From Cellulomonas iranensis NBRC 101100 = JCM 18110 (GTDB lineage Bacteria; Actinomycetota; Actinomycetes; Actinomycetales; Cellulomonadaceae): a DNA stretch of 64,000 nt. Below the pieces are notes generated by a model, which saw only the letters and a list, made by a program, of their open reading frames with translations, was not told the DNA's origin and searched no databases. The position numbers and the translations under genes were made by a program. The stretch is taken from positions 1-64,000 of the forward strand of contig NZ_BCRB01000004.1 in assembly GCF_001552375.1 (NCBI RefSeq). Reading direction: 5' to 3'. Shown here one piece after another: positions 1 to 8,000 of this stretch (position 1 is the stretch's first letter; every line of letters begins with the position of its first letter).

Positions 1-97
1 GGCCGGTCACGGTGTAGGTGACGTTGAAGCGGTCGCCCCAGCTCTCGCCGCGGGTCCAGCTGACGGTGCAGCCGTTGGTGGTGTTGCTGCCCGAGTC
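1..97 (-). repeat. 97-bp exact direct repeat, copy 1 (CBM2b coding)
   Basis: Identical base for base to 1209-1305; divergence starts right after the shared gagtc. It encodes the end of the linker and the first part of the CBM2b in the CE4 gene. The repeat may continue beyond the window start. Identity at synonymous sites points to recent duplication or gene conversion. Confidence 0.97.
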
Positions 98-847
98 CGT
101 GCCGTTGCCGGTGCCCGGGTTCCCGCCGTTGTCGCCGCCGCCGGGCGTGCCGTTGAGCGGCGCGACGGCCCGGCCCGTGGTCGGGGAGATCTGCCCCGCG
201 CACAGGTTGCGCGCCTGCAGGTCCTGCAGGATCCCCGGGAGGGCCTGCACGGTCGCGCCCGGCCAGTCGTGCATGAGGATCACCTGCCCGGGCTGCAGCC
301 GCTGCGCGGCCTGCCGGATCGCGGACGCCGACGCGTTGTTCCAGTCCGCCGAGTCGACGTCCCACGTCACGACAGTGAGCCCGAGCGACGACGCGACCGA
401 GCGGACCGTCTGGTTGACCTCGCCGTACGGCGGGCGGAACACCTGGGGCGTGACGCCCGCGGTCTGCTGCACGACCTGCTGCGTGCGGGACAGCTGCGAC
501 CGCACGTCCGACTCGCTCATGTTCACCAGGTGCGGGTGGTCCCAGCTGTGGTTGCCGATCTGCAGCCCGGCGTTCTTGTACGTCTGCATGAGCGACGCGT
601 TGTTCTGCGCGTTCTGGCCCGTGGGGAAGACGGTCGCCGACGCGCCGTACTGGCGCAGCGTCGAGACGATCTGCGACGTCGTCGCGGCGGTGGGCCCGTC
701 GTCGAACGTCAGCGCGACGTAGCCGGCCGAGCAGGACGCGGCGCTCGCGGTCGGGGCCAGCGCGAGGCCCCCCGCCAGGACGACGCCGACCGTCGCGAGT
801 CCGGACAGCGCACGCAGCGCGCGACGCGGGGAGAGGGTTCGGGACAC
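1..847 (-). CDS. Secreted CE4 polysaccharide deacetylase (NodB fold) with C-terminal CBM2b, cut by window edge
   Basis: Probable acetylxylan esterase or chitin-oligomer deacetylase acting outside the cell. I read it from a GTG at 847 preceded by GAGG nine bases upstream; there is no ATG start. Residues 1-37 are a signal peptide ending TASA-A. The NodB domain (about 41-220) shows TFDDGPT with metal ligand D50, the HSWDH pair H100/H104, RPPYG (138-142) and LMHD. A Gly/Asn linker (234-258) leads into a CBM2b that starts [13 protein letters not shown] and leaves the window after about 24 residues. It lies 188 bp downstream of the GH11 xylanase on the same strand, so the two enzymes probably work together on acetylated xylan. 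The catalytic family is clear; substrate is inferred. Confidence 0.9.
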   Translation of the reverse strand, partial: MSRTLSPRRALRALSGLATVGVVLAGGLALAPTASAASCSAGYVALTFDDGPTAATTSQIVSTLRQYGASATVFPTGQNAQNNASLMQTYKNAGLQIGNHSWDHPHLVNMSESDVRSQLSRTQQVVQQTAGVTPQVFRPPYGEVNQTVRSVASSLGLTVVTWDVDSADWNNASASAIRQAAQRLQPGQVILMHDWPGATVQALPGILQDLQARNLCAGQISPTTGRAVAPLNGTPGGGDNGGNPGTGNGTDSGSNTTNGCTVSWTRGESWGDRFNVTYTVTG

Positions 848-993
848 GGGGGAAGACCTCTTCTCGGGGAGGGGCGCGACGGGTCGCGCACGGGCCAGTA
901 CGACGGTGCTGAATCGCCCTCACATGGTGAGAGTGCGATCCGGTCTGGTTGCGGATGGTGCTGGATTGCGCTCTCGCGGGTGGGGCGGGTGCC

Positions 994-1024
994 GGATCGC
1001 CCTCTCGCGGCGAGAGGGCGATCC
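994..1024 (-). terminator. Perfect hairpin between xylanase and deacetylase genes
   Basis: A 31-nt perfect palindrome with arms GGATCGCCCTCTCGC and its complement, 12 bp after the xylanase stop codon. There is no T-run, so it may be an attenuator or mRNA stabiliser rather than a full terminator. Two degenerate relatives follow in the same gap: one around 912-942 (ATCGC..CTCAC / GTGAG..GCGAT) and a half-copy at 962-979. This gives a small cluster of related palindromes. Confidence 0.6.
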
Positions 1025-1035
1025 AGCGCCCGGCG

Positions 1036-2058
1036 TCAGGAGCAGATGCCCCAGGGGATGTAGCTGATGTTCTGGGAGCCCTTGTAGTAGGTGACGCCGA
1101 AGCTGTTGGAGCCCGACGGGGTGAAGGTGTTGCCGCTGCGGTTGGCGCCCCAGGCGCTCTGGATGGACTGGCCGGTGTTGGGGTACACCGTCACCGACCA
1201 GTTGGACCGGCCGGTCACGGTGTAGGTGACGTTGAAGCGGTCGCCCCAGCTCTCGCCGCGGGTCCAGCTGACGGTGCAGCCGTTGGTGGTGTTGCTGCCC
1301 GAGTCGCCGCCGCCGGTGTTGCCGCCGCCGTTGTTCCCGCCGCCGTTGTCGCCGCCGCCCGTGGTCGAGCCGACCGTGATGTTCGACGAGCCGGACGACT
1401 GGTACCCCTCGGTCGCGAGGATCTGGTAGTTGTGCGTGCCGAGCTGCATGCCCTTCGACGCCCACGCGTTGAAGTGGTTCTGGGCCGTGATCGTGCCGCC
1501 CACGCGCTTGGACTGCCGCACCGACCAGAACTGCTTGAACGTCGAGCTGTTGCCCTCGATCGACGGCGCGTTGTACCGCGTCGTCTCGTAGATGTCGTAC
1601 GTGCCGCCGTCGGACGTGACGGTGCCCTTGAACGTGCCGGTCGGGCGGTACGTGCCCCACGAGTCGACGATGTAGTACTCGACGAGCGGGCCGGTGGTCC
1701 AGCCGTACAGCGTGAGGTACGCGTTGCCGGACGGGTTGAACTGGCCCGAGTAGGAGACGGCGCGGCCGGTGCCCTTCTCCCAGCCCTTGCCGATGACGAA
1801 GTTGCCCGTGTTGGACCACTGCGTCGTGTAGTTGCCGCCGTCGTTCAGGTTGGCGGACACCGTGCCGGGCGAGTCGGTCCAGAAGGAGTACCAGTAGCCG
1901 CCCTGCGTGCCGGTCTTGTTGCTGTTGACGTACTCGGCGGCCGCCGGCGTGGCGAGCGCGACCGTGCCGGCGAGCAGCGCCGCCGAGGCGACGGCGCTCA
2001 CGGCGGAGCGGAACGACCGGCGCTGACGGCGCCGAGCCGGGACGAAAGTATCGGACAT
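1036..2058 (-). CDS. Secreted GH11 endo-1,4-beta-xylanase with C-terminal CBM2b
   Basis: Hydrolyses xylan backbones outside the cell. Start chosen at the ATG with AGGAG seven bases upstream; a longer reading upstream lacks such a site. The 340-residue product has a signal peptide (1-41, TPAAA-E) and a GH11 jelly roll (about 42-228) with catalytic glutamates E127 (VEYYIVD) and E217 (ATEGYQ). A Gly/Asn-rich linker (232-257) precedes a CBM2b (260-340), closed by C261 and C339. The CBM carries the WTRGESW stretch typical of the xylan-binding 2b subfamily. Together with the downstream CE4-CBM2b gene it mirrors, as two proteins, the GH11-CBM2b-NodB-CBM2b order known from C. fimi XylD. Very secure. 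Confidence 0.96.
   Translation of the reverse strand: MSDTFVPARRRQRRSFRSAVSAVASAALLAGTVALATPAAAEYVNSNKTGTQGGYWYSFWTDSPGTVSANLNDGGNYTTQWSNTGNFVIGKGWEKGTGRAVSYSGQFNPSGNAYLTLYGWTTGPLVEYYIVDSWGTYRPTGTFKGTVTSDGGTYDIYETTRYNAPSIEGNSSTFKQFWSVRQSKRVGGTITAQNHFNAWASKGMQLGTHNYQILATEGYQSSGSSNITVGSTTGGGDNGGGNNGGGNTGGGDSGSNTTNGCTVSWTRGESWGDRFNVTYTVTGRSNWSVTVYPNTGQSIQSAWGANRSGNTFTPSGSNSFGVTYYKGSQNISYIPWGICS
1209..1305 (-). repeat. 97-bp exact direct repeat, copy 2 (CBM2b coding)
   Basis: Second copy of 1-97, here inside the GH11 gene and covering the linker/CBM2b boundary. See copy 1. Confidence 0.97.
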
Positions 2059-2244
2059 CTCGCGACTCCTTTGTGCGTGCGATCCGGAGGGCCGGGGGAG
2101 GGTGGCTGCGCCTGCGCTGCGGTCCGGCAGGTGCGGGTGGCCGCCCCGGGCGGTGCCACGCGGGACGTCGTCGACCCGCGTGGATACCGTTATCGAGCGA
2201 GTCTGCAACGTGGGAGCGCGACCGCCGCGCCCCGTTCGGGCGAT

Positions 2245-2254
2245 GAAGCGTTTC
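2245..2254. promoter_or_regulatory. Putative LacI-type operator upstream of the xylanase
   Basis: GAAGCGTTTC, about 190 bp upstream of the GH11 start, inside the 316-bp divergent gap 2059-2374. The same core precedes the LPMO (31726) and the expansin (53464, GAATCGTTTC). The gap otherwise holds the AGGAG site of the xylanase and the -10 of the TusA-like gene; I see no other gene in it. Confidence 0.5.
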
Positions 2255-2374
2255 AGTCGGGAGCGTGCGGCGTCGTCGCCGACGCACGCCGGTGAGGAGC
2301 GCGGAGACGTCCGACGTGCTCGAAAGTTGCGAGCCACGTGCGGGGTAGTGCCCGCACACGACTACCGTCGTCCC

Positions 2375-2665
2375 GTGGCGGAGCACGCAGGCGTCGTGAC
2401 GATCGACGGCGGGGACCTGGGCTGCGCGCGCCTCCTGCTGCTGCTGCGCGACCGCGTCACGACGCTCGCCCCCGGCACGGTCGTGCACCTCGTCACCACC
2501 GACCCCGTGGCACCCGTCGACCTGCCGGTGTGGTGCCACATGACCGGGCACGTGTACCGCGGCGTCGTCGCCGGGCCCGACGACCGACCGACCTACGCGG
2601 TCGAGGTCGCGGAGCGTCCCGCGGCTACCGACGCGCGGCACCCGTGGCGGCTGGGCCAGGGCTGA
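2375..2665 (+). CDS. TusA-family sulfurtransferase-like protein
   Basis: Small (96-residue) sulfur-carrier-like protein. The TusA signature is recognisable around residues 11-27 (DGGDLGCARLLL), with the sulfur-carrying position at C17, followed by the usual beta-alpha-beta-beta pattern (VVHLVTTDPVAPVDLPVWCHMTGH). The prolines of the canonical CPxP motif are missing, so activity may differ from E. coli TusA. Start taken at GTG 2375 because TACCGT lies exactly six bases before it, suggesting a leaderless mRNA; a GTG at 2348 is in frame but less likely. It stands alone, convergent with the DoxX gene. The role in sulfur transfer is inferred from family. Confidence 0.75.
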   Translation: MAEHAGVVTIDGGDLGCARLLLLLRDRVTTLAPGTVVHLVTTDPVAPVDLPVWCHMTGHVYRGVVAGPDDRPTYAVEVAERPAATDARHPWRLGQG

Positions 2666-2698
2666 CGGTTCGTCGTCGCGCCGCCGGCCCCGCGCCCG

Positions 2699-3067
2699 TC
2701 AGCCCAGGACGACGACGAACCCCAGCACGGCGCTCACGACGCTGACCGCCAGCAGCGCGACCGCCGGGCCCACCGGCTCGCGCCGCCGCACGTGCACCAC
2801 GACCGCCCCGACCATCGTCACCGCGAGCGCCGTCGCCGCGACCGGGGCCAGCACCGGTGCGATCCCGGTCGCGAGCGGCAGCACGAGGCCGAGCGCCCCG
2901 AGCAGCTCCGCGAGGCCGACGAGCTTGACCGCGGCGGGCGAGAAGTCCTCGACCCACGCGAGCCCCGACGTGCGCAGCGCCTCGCGCGGGCGCACGAGCT
3001 TCATGACGCCGGCGCCCGCGAACGCGAGCGCGAGCAGGCCGTTCACGATCCAGAGCGCGACGGTCAC
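2699..3067 (-). CDS. DoxX-family membrane protein
   Basis: A 122-residue integral membrane protein with about four hydrophobic helices and the early VMKLVRPREAL segment typical of the DoxX/SURF4-like family (functions in thiol or redox homeostasis are reported for some members; not provable here). GTG start with GAGGAG eight bases upstream. Its start overlaps the stop of the upstream VOC gene by GTGA, so the two are translationally coupled and probably one transcript. Confidence 0.82.
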   Translation of the reverse strand: MTVALWIVNGLLALAFAGAGVMKLVRPREALRTSGLAWVEDFSPAAVKLVGLAELLGALGLVLPLATGIAPVLAPVAATALAVTMVGAVVVHVRRREPVGPAVALLAVSVVSAVLGFVVVLG

Positions 3068-3492
3068 GGGGTCTCCTCGGGGTGGGCGGTGGCGGGGGTG
3101 CTCGCGACGAGCTCGACCTCGAACCCCTGCGCGTCCTCCAGGTAGGCCGCGTAGTGGTCCGGGCCGCCCGCCCACGGGTGCCGGTCGGCGAACATCAGGG
3201 ACCAGCCGTGCGCGAGGGCCTCGGCGGTCAACGCGTCCACGTCGGCGGGGGTGCCCGCGTGGAACGCGAGGTGGTTGAGCCCGGGGCGGCGCCGCTCGTG
3301 CGCGCCCGCGACGACGTCGGGCCCCGCCTCCAGCACGACGTACGTGCCGCCGCGGCGCCACGTGCCGCCCGTCGGCCACGCGTCGTCGCGCGCGTACCCC
3401 AGGCGCTCGAGCAGCCACCCGAGCGAGGTGGTGGCCGTCTCGAGGTCGGCCACCCACAGCTCGACGTGGTGCAGGGCCCCGGTCTCGCTCAC
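3064..3492 (-). CDS. VOC-superfamily (glyoxalase/dioxygenase-like) protein
   Basis: A 142-residue protein with two beta-alpha-beta-beta-beta modules. The sequence shows LHHVELWVAD near the N-terminus, LNHLAFHAGTPADVDAL in the middle and DAQGFEVELVA at the end; the histidines and final Glu are the usual metal-ligand positions of the glyoxalase/bleomycin-resistance fold. The substrate cannot be told. GTG start at 3492 with a CACACT box seven bases upstream, consistent with leaderless expression. First gene of a two-gene unit with the overlapping DoxX gene. Confidence 0.8.
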   Translation of the reverse strand: MSETGALHHVELWVADLETATTSLGWLLERLGYARDDAWPTGGTWRRGGTYVVLEAGPDVVAGAHERRRPGLNHLAFHAGTPADVDALTAEALAHGWSLMFADRHPWAGGPDHYAAYLEDAQGFEVELVASTPATAHPEETP

Positions 3493-3637
3493 GAGGTCAG
3501 TGTGCCGCGTCCGTCGGCGAGCCCGACGTCCCCGTCCGGCGCGGCTCGTGCCGTCCGGGTGTCCGCCGGGCGTCGGGCGGACGCCGGGCCTGGGGGCGTC
3601 ACGGGTGCGCCCTGCCGGGTCGTTACCCTCGGTGGCC

Positions 3638-4450
3638 ATGCCGACCGATCCGCGCGCCCGCGTGCGCCGCCTCGTCGAGGCCCGACCGTTCCAGCGCGCC
3701 ATCATCGGCCTCATCGTGCTCAACGCGGTCGTGCTGGGCCTGGAGACGTTCCCGCGCGTGATGGCCACGGCAGGACCCGTGCTGGAGACCGTCAACCACG
3801 TGGTCGTCGGCGTGTTCGTCGTCGAGGTCGTGCTGCGCATCTACGCGGACGGGCGGGCGTTCTTCCGTGACCCGTGGAGCCTGTTCGACCTGTTCGTGGT
3901 CGTGGTCGCGCTGATCCCCGCGAGCGCGGGGTCCGAGGTGCTGCGCGTGCTGCGGCTGCTGCGCGTGCTGCGCCTGCTGTCGACCGTCCGCTCGATGCGC
4001 ATGGTGATCTCGGCGCTCGCGACAGCGGTGCCCGGCATCGCCGCGATCGGCGGGCTGCTGGTGATGGTGGTCTACGTGTTCGCGGTGAGCGCGTCGACGC
4101 TGTTCGCCGCCGAGGCGCCGGAGGCCTTCGGCGACCTGTCCCGGTCGGTGACGTCGCTGTTCCGCATCATGGTCGCCGACGGCTGGGCCGACATCGCGGT
4201 GCCGATCGCCGAGCGGCAGGCGTGGGCGTGGGCGTACTTCATCGGGTTCACGGTCGTGTCGACGTTCGTCGTGCTCAATCTGTTCGTCGCCGTCACGGTC
4301 GAGGCCATGAACCGCAGGCATGACGAGGAGCGCGAGCCCGGCCCCGACGCGGACGCCCGGGTGCTCGCCGAGGTCGTCGCGCTGCGCGCGCAGCTCACTC
4401 GGCTCGAGGAGCGGCTCGCGACGACCCCGGCGCCGCGGGACGGTGCCTGA
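3638..4450 (+). CDS. Voltage-gated cation channel of the bacterial BacNav type
   Basis: A 270-residue six-helix channel subunit that should form tetramers in the membrane. S1-S3 occupy about 20-95. S4 carries arginines at every third position (R103, R106, R109, R112). S5 runs about 130-155, the pore loop 172-186 and S6 198-225. A charged coiled coil (238-262) closes the protein, as in NaChBac, where it helps tetramerise. The selectivity filter reads VADGW (179-183) where NaChBac has TLESW, so the key Glu is Asp and the Ser is Gly. TACCCT eight bases before the ATG suggests a leaderless start. Family secure; ion preference unknown. Confidence 0.88.
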   Translation: MPTDPRARVRRLVEARPFQRAIIGLIVLNAVVLGLETFPRVMATAGPVLETVNHVVVGVFVVEVVLRIYADGRAFFRDPWSLFDLFVVVVALIPASAGSEVLRVLRLLRVLRLLSTVRSMRMVISALATAVPGIAAIGGLLVMVVYVFAVSASTLFAAEAPEAFGDLSRSVTSLFRIMVADGWADIAVPIAERQAWAWAYFIGFTVVSTFVVLNLFVAVTVEAMNRRHDEEREPGPDADARVLAEVVALRAQLTRLEERLATTPAPRDGA

Positions 4451-4512
4451 GCCGGTCGCCGTCGTCCGTCGTCGGGCGCGCCGTCCCGGCGTGCGGCGTC
4501 GGTGCGGGCGGT

Positions 4513-4550
4513 GGTGCCGGACGTCTCCGCGCTCGGGAGCCGCCGGCACC
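4513..4550. terminator. Candidate bidirectional terminator between convergent genes
   Basis: Inverted repeat GGTGCCGG / CCGGCACC with a 22-nt loop, midway between the channel and exchanger stop codons. No T-run; weak but well placed. Confidence 0.4.
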
Positions 4551-4566
4551 GTGCGGCGGGCGGGCG

Positions 4567-5847
4567 TCAGTCCCCGTGCGCGGGAGCCTCGTCGACCGCG
4601 CTGCGGAACGGTGCCGTGAGGGTCGGCAGCAGGTGCCGGCGGTGGTAGGTCGCCGCGGCCGCCGCGATCACCAGGTAGACGCCCGCGAGGACCAGCCGCC
4701 CGTGCGTGCCGGTGACCGGGAACTGCACCGCGAACAGGGCGAGCAGCGCCCACGCCGACCAGCGCGGGAACCGCAGCGCGAGCAGCACGGCGATCCCCAT
4801 GAGGGTCTGCGCCGCGGTCAGCAGCATCTCCTCGGTCTGGCGGGCGTCGAGCACGAGGCTCGCGGTGCCGCCGCCGGCGAGGTACGCGATCGGCAGCGAC
4901 CCGACCAGCAGGGTCCACTGGTTGATCTTCGAGGAGATGAGCGTCGCGATCGCCGCGGTGCCCTTGCCGCGCCACGCGAACAGCACGGCGACGATGAACT
5001 CCGGAGCCTCCGAGGCGAGCGGCGCGAGCCACTGCACCAGCAGGAACTCGTCGACGCCCAGGCGTGTGCCGGACGCGACCAGCGACTCCGCGAACGGTTC
5101 CGCGGACGCGAGGATCACGCCGGCGGCGAGCACGAACAGCGCGACGACGGTGATGCGGCGCGCCCGCCGGGGGAGCGCCCCGACGGCGGCGGCGGTGCCG
5201 ATCAGGTCGGGCTCCTCGGCCTCGCCGCGCGTGAGGCGGACCATGTAGAACGCGAACCACGCGATGAGCGCGAGGCCCAGCACCAGGTGGATGTGCCCGG
5301 TGGCGGGGATGACGAACGCGACGAGCCCCGCGACCAGCAGGAAGCCGAGCTCCAGGCGGTTGCCCTGGTCGAGCGCGAGCTCGCGCACCGGCGCTCCGGT
5401 GGTGCGGGAGGCGACGAACAGCGCGACGAGCACGACGAGCGGCCAGCCCAGGCCCAGCAGCAGGCGGTTGGAGCCCGTCATGTTGGCCGCCGCGTACTGC
5501 ACGTACGTGGGGTCGCTGCCCGCGGTGTAGGCGTAGTACAGGTCGACGGCGTACTCGGGGAGCACCGCGATGAGCGCGAGCACGGCGATCGCCAGCCCGC
5601 CGGACACGTCGACCTGCGCGGCCTCGGCCGCCCACGCGAGCACGAACGATGCCGCGACGACCGCCACGCCGAACACGGCGAGCTGCACGAGCGGGTCGAG
5701 GTGCGCGCCCGAGGCGCGCAGCACGAGCGCGGGCAGCACGAGGGCGACCGCGATCGTGGCGGACCGGGCGAGCGTGCGTACGGCGGCGCGGTCCACCACG
5801 CGCGAGGGCGAGCCGGGCGGCGCGGCGTTGTCGAGGGGTGTCTGCAC
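4567..5847 (-). CDS. CaCA-superfamily sodium/calcium-type cation exchanger
   Basis: A 426-residue membrane antiporter with two homologous five-helix halves. The alpha-1 repeat shows PEYAVDLYYAY and NMTGSNRLLLGLGWP (about 108-145), and alpha-2 shows SEAPEFIVAVLFAWRGKG and SSKINQWTLLVGSLP (about 290-330). These carry the acidic and Asn residues that bind cations. GTG start with GGAGG nine bases upstream. The 5' leader contains a yybP-ykoY riboswitch, which in characterised cases senses Mn2+ and raises expression of exporters. I therefore infer manganese (or Ca2+/Mn2+) efflux rather than uptake. Convergent with the ion-channel gene. Confidence 0.88.
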   Translation of the reverse strand: MQTPLDNAAPPGSPSRVVDRAAVRTLARSATIAVALVLPALVLRASGAHLDPLVQLAVFGVAVVAASFVLAWAAEAAQVDVSGGLAIAVLALIAVLPEYAVDLYYAYTAGSDPTYVQYAAANMTGSNRLLLGLGWPLVVLVALFVASRTTGAPVRELALDQGNRLELGFLLVAGLVAFVIPATGHIHLVLGLALIAWFAFYMVRLTRGEAEEPDLIGTAAAVGALPRRARRITVVALFVLAAGVILASAEPFAESLVASGTRLGVDEFLLVQWLAPLASEAPEFIVAVLFAWRGKGTAAIATLISSKINQWTLLVGSLPIAYLAGGGTASLVLDARQTEEMLLTAAQTLMGIAVLLALRFPRWSAWALLALFAVQFPVTGTHGRLVLAGVYLVIAAAAATYHRRHLLPTLTAPFRSAVDEAPAHGD

Positions 5848-6275
5848 GGTGCTGCCTCCACGTCGGGCGTGGTCGGGCCGTGCGACGGTCAGGGGTCGAC
5901 GGCCTCGACCAGCGGTGTCCACTGGTCGAAGGTCTCGTCCACCGTCGTGGCGCGGTGACCGGGCGTCACCGCCAGCATGTCGACCACCGCTGCCGGCCTC
6001 GCGGCCGACCGGACTACTCCCCTTCGCGACCGCCACGCTAGGCGAGGCGTGGGACCGGGCGGAAGTGCGGGGCCTGTGAGGCTGATCTCGGAAAATCCGG
6101 GTGCCTGACCTGCGAAGACGAGGTTTCGGCGACCCGTGCTCCCGGTCGCCGGACGACCACCGCGCGGCACCTCGGAGACACGGTGCGGGGAGTTGCGGCG
6201 GCCTGGTGACCGCGTCGCCGCACACCACGTCGAGCGTCGGCGGCGGAGGCCGACGCCGGGCCGCTCGGACCTCGC
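5848..6275. other. 428-bp leader and promoter region of the exchanger
   Basis: Holds the yybP-ykoY aptamer (5928-6025), a small hairpin (5906-5928, CGACCAG/CTGGTCG) overlapping its 3' edge that could be the expression platform, and the GGAGG site. Upstream of 6025 I see no gene; the promoter should lie between about 6040 and 6120 on the minus strand. Confidence 0.6.
5928..6025 (-). promoter_or_regulatory. yybP-ykoY (manganese) riboswitch aptamer
   Basis: Read on the minus strand, the leader begins GAAGGGGAGTAG, contains GTCGACATGCTGG in the middle and ends ACGAGACCTTC. GAAGG pairs with CCTTC to close P1, and the GGGGAGTAG and ACGAGACC blocks are the conserved internal loops of the yybP-ykoY class. 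The length of 98 nt fits. A GC-rich stem (GGTCGGCC/GGCCGGC) matches P2. The downstream gene is a cation exchanger, a known partner class. Strong by motif and context; a covariance search was not possible. Confidence 0.85.
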
Positions 6276-7127
6276 TCAGCCCTCGCGCAGCACGTCCGCG
6301 AACGTGATCGGCGGCGCTCCGGTCACGTCCTCGACGTCCTGCGTGACCTGCGCCATGACGTCGCTCGCGATCGCCGTGTACGTCGACACCCACGCGTCGA
6401 CCTGCCAGTCCGGGGCGCCGTAGGACGCGCGCGACGCGTACGCCTCGTCGAGCGTCTCGTCGACGAAGCGCACCGGGCGCCCGCGCACGTCGGAGATGAC
6501 GCGCGCGACGTCGGCGAGCGTGAGCGCCTCGGGGCCCGTGAGGTCGTACGTGCGGCCCGCGTGCGGTGCCGGGTCCCGCAGCACGGTCGCGGCGACCCGT
6601 GCGACGTCCGCGCGGGCGACGAACGCGCAGCGCCCGTCACCGGCCGGGCCGCGCAGCGCACCGTCGGCGCCGACGAAGTCCTCGAGCACGTCGAGGTAGA
6701 ACGTGTCCCGCAGGAACGTCCACGCGACGCCCGACGCGCGCAGGTGCTGCTCGGTCGTGAAGTGGTCCCGCGCGAGCGTGAACGTCGCGTCCGGCGAGGC
6801 CGCCGCGAACGACGTGTAGACGATGTGCCGCACGCCCGCCGCGGCGGCGGCGTCGACGAAGGCCACGTGCTCCGCGACGCGCGTCGCGCTCTCCGACGCC
6901 GAGACCATGAGCAGCGCGTCCACGCCGCGCAGCGCGTCGGTGCACAGCGCTCGGTCGGCGTAGTCGACGCGGGCCACCTCCGCCGGCCGGGCCAGGTGCG
7001 GGAGACGTGCGCTCGTGGGGTCGCGGACCAGCAGCCGCTGCGTCGCGCCGGCCTCGTCGAGCAGCCGCGCGACGCGCGCGCCGACCTGCCCGGTCGCCCC
7101 GGTGACGCCGATCGTGACCGTGCCCAT
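6276..7127 (-). CDS. NmrA/SDR-like NAD(P)H-binding protein
   Basis: A 283-residue atypical short-chain dehydrogenase with the Rossmann motif GVTGATGQVG at residues 6-15 and LLVRDPTSARL, where the Arg often selects NADPH. It lacks a YxxxK catalytic pair, as is usual in the NmrA / quinone-oxidoreductase-2-like group; a conserved VSASES stretch follows the fourth strand. ATG with AGGAGG six bases upstream. The likely role is redox sensing or quinone/aldehyde reduction, but the substrate is unknown. Stands alone, divergent from the lipoprotein gene. Confidence 0.85.
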   Translation of the reverse strand: MGTVTIGVTGATGQVGARVARLLDEAGATQRLLVRDPTSARLPHLARPAEVARVDYADRALCTDALRGVDALLMVSASESATRVAEHVAFVDAAAAAGVRHIVYTSFAAASPDATFTLARDHFTTEQHLRASGVAWTFLRDTFYLDVLEDFVGADGALRGPAGDGRCAFVARADVARVAATVLRDPAPHAGRTYDLTGPEALTLADVARVISDVRGRPVRFVDETLDEAYASRASYGAPDWQVDAWVSTYTAIASDVMAQVTQDVEDVTGAPPITFADVLREG

Positions 7128-7330
7128 GGTGCCTCCTGCGCGTGCCGCGTGGTCGCCGTCCATCCTCGCGCCGCACGGACGGCGGGGCCACCGGCGCCGG
7201 TGCCGGTGGCGGTCCCGCGGGGCGGTCCCCGGGCGCGGGCGTGGGCGGGTTGCCGGTAACGTCACGGTCCGCAGACGCGCCCGCCCACCCCCTCGCCGCG
7301 CGTCGCGCCCGTCCCCCGAGGAGCTCGTCC

Positions 7331-7963
7331 ATGAGGATCGTCCGCACCGGCGTCGCGCTGGCCCTGCTCGGTGCGCTGGGGCTGACCGCGTGCTCGTCGG
7401 GGGCGTCGGGCACGGGGTCGCCGGGCACGGCCGCGCCCGTGGCCGACGCGGTGACGACGCCGGCCGCCCAGCCGACGCTCGCGCCCGTGGCCCAGGCGCC
7501 CGAGGAGTGGCGGACCCTGCCGCTGGGCCCGGTCGTGCTCGACGTCCCGGGCGGGTTCGAGATGGTGCAGGAGCCGGGCGACGACGACGCGCGGACCGCG
7601 TCGTGGGTCGTGCGGCGCGGCGACCAGGACGGCGCGCGGGCCGCGATCTCCGTCGCGCGGGACACCGACCCGACGCGCACGCCGGCGCAGAGCGCGCAGG
7701 CCGCGCTGCGCTCGGAGGAGTCGCAGCGCGGCGCGCACGACGGCGAGCGCACGCCCCTGACGTGGCCGGGCGTGCAGGACGCCGCGCACCTGAGCTACCT
7801 GCAGGACGTGCTGGTCGGCAGCCGCACGGTCGAGCACCGCGCCGAGTGGGTCTACGCCGACCTGCCGGACGGCTCGCAGGTGGCGGTCGGGGTGGTGGCG
7901 CCCGTCGAGATGTTCGACGAGCTCGACCTGCACGAGGTCCTGGAGACCTGGCGCCCCGCGTGA
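7331..7963 (+). CDS. Putative lipoprotein, unknown function
   Basis: A 210-residue exported protein. MRIVRTGVALALLGALGLTAC is a type II signal peptide with lipobox LTAC, followed by a Ser/Gly/Ala-rich tether. The mature part (about 55-210) looks like a small globular domain with alternating strands (LPLGPVVLDVPGGFEMVQ, RAAISVARDTDP), similar in style to actinobacterial LpqN/LpqT-type lipoproteins, though I cannot confirm membership. GAGGAG lies eight bases before the ATG. Convergent with a GNAT gene 37 bp away. Confidence 0.75.
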   Translation: MRIVRTGVALALLGALGLTACSSGASGTGSPGTAAPVADAVTTPAAQPTLAPVAQAPEEWRTLPLGPVVLDVPGGFEMVQEPGDDDARTASWVVRRGDQDGARAAISVARDTDPTRTPAQSAQAALRSEESQRGAHDGERTPLTWPGVQDAAHLSYLQDVLVGSRTVEHRAEWVYADLPDGSQVAVGVVAPVEMFDELDLHEVLETWRPA

Positions 7964-8000
7964 CGGGGTCCGCGCGCCACCGAGGCGCGGGCGGTCCGCG

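Noticed and set aside
2059-2337. An upstream extension of the xylanase to 433 residues
   Set aside because: The extra 93 residues are low-complexity and precede a classic signal peptide with its own AGGAG site.
920-2641. Very long open frames overlapping the xylanase on both strands
   Set aside because: Arg/Ala/Gly-rich translations without domains; they are third-position GC shadows of the xylanase, which has both catalytic glutamates.
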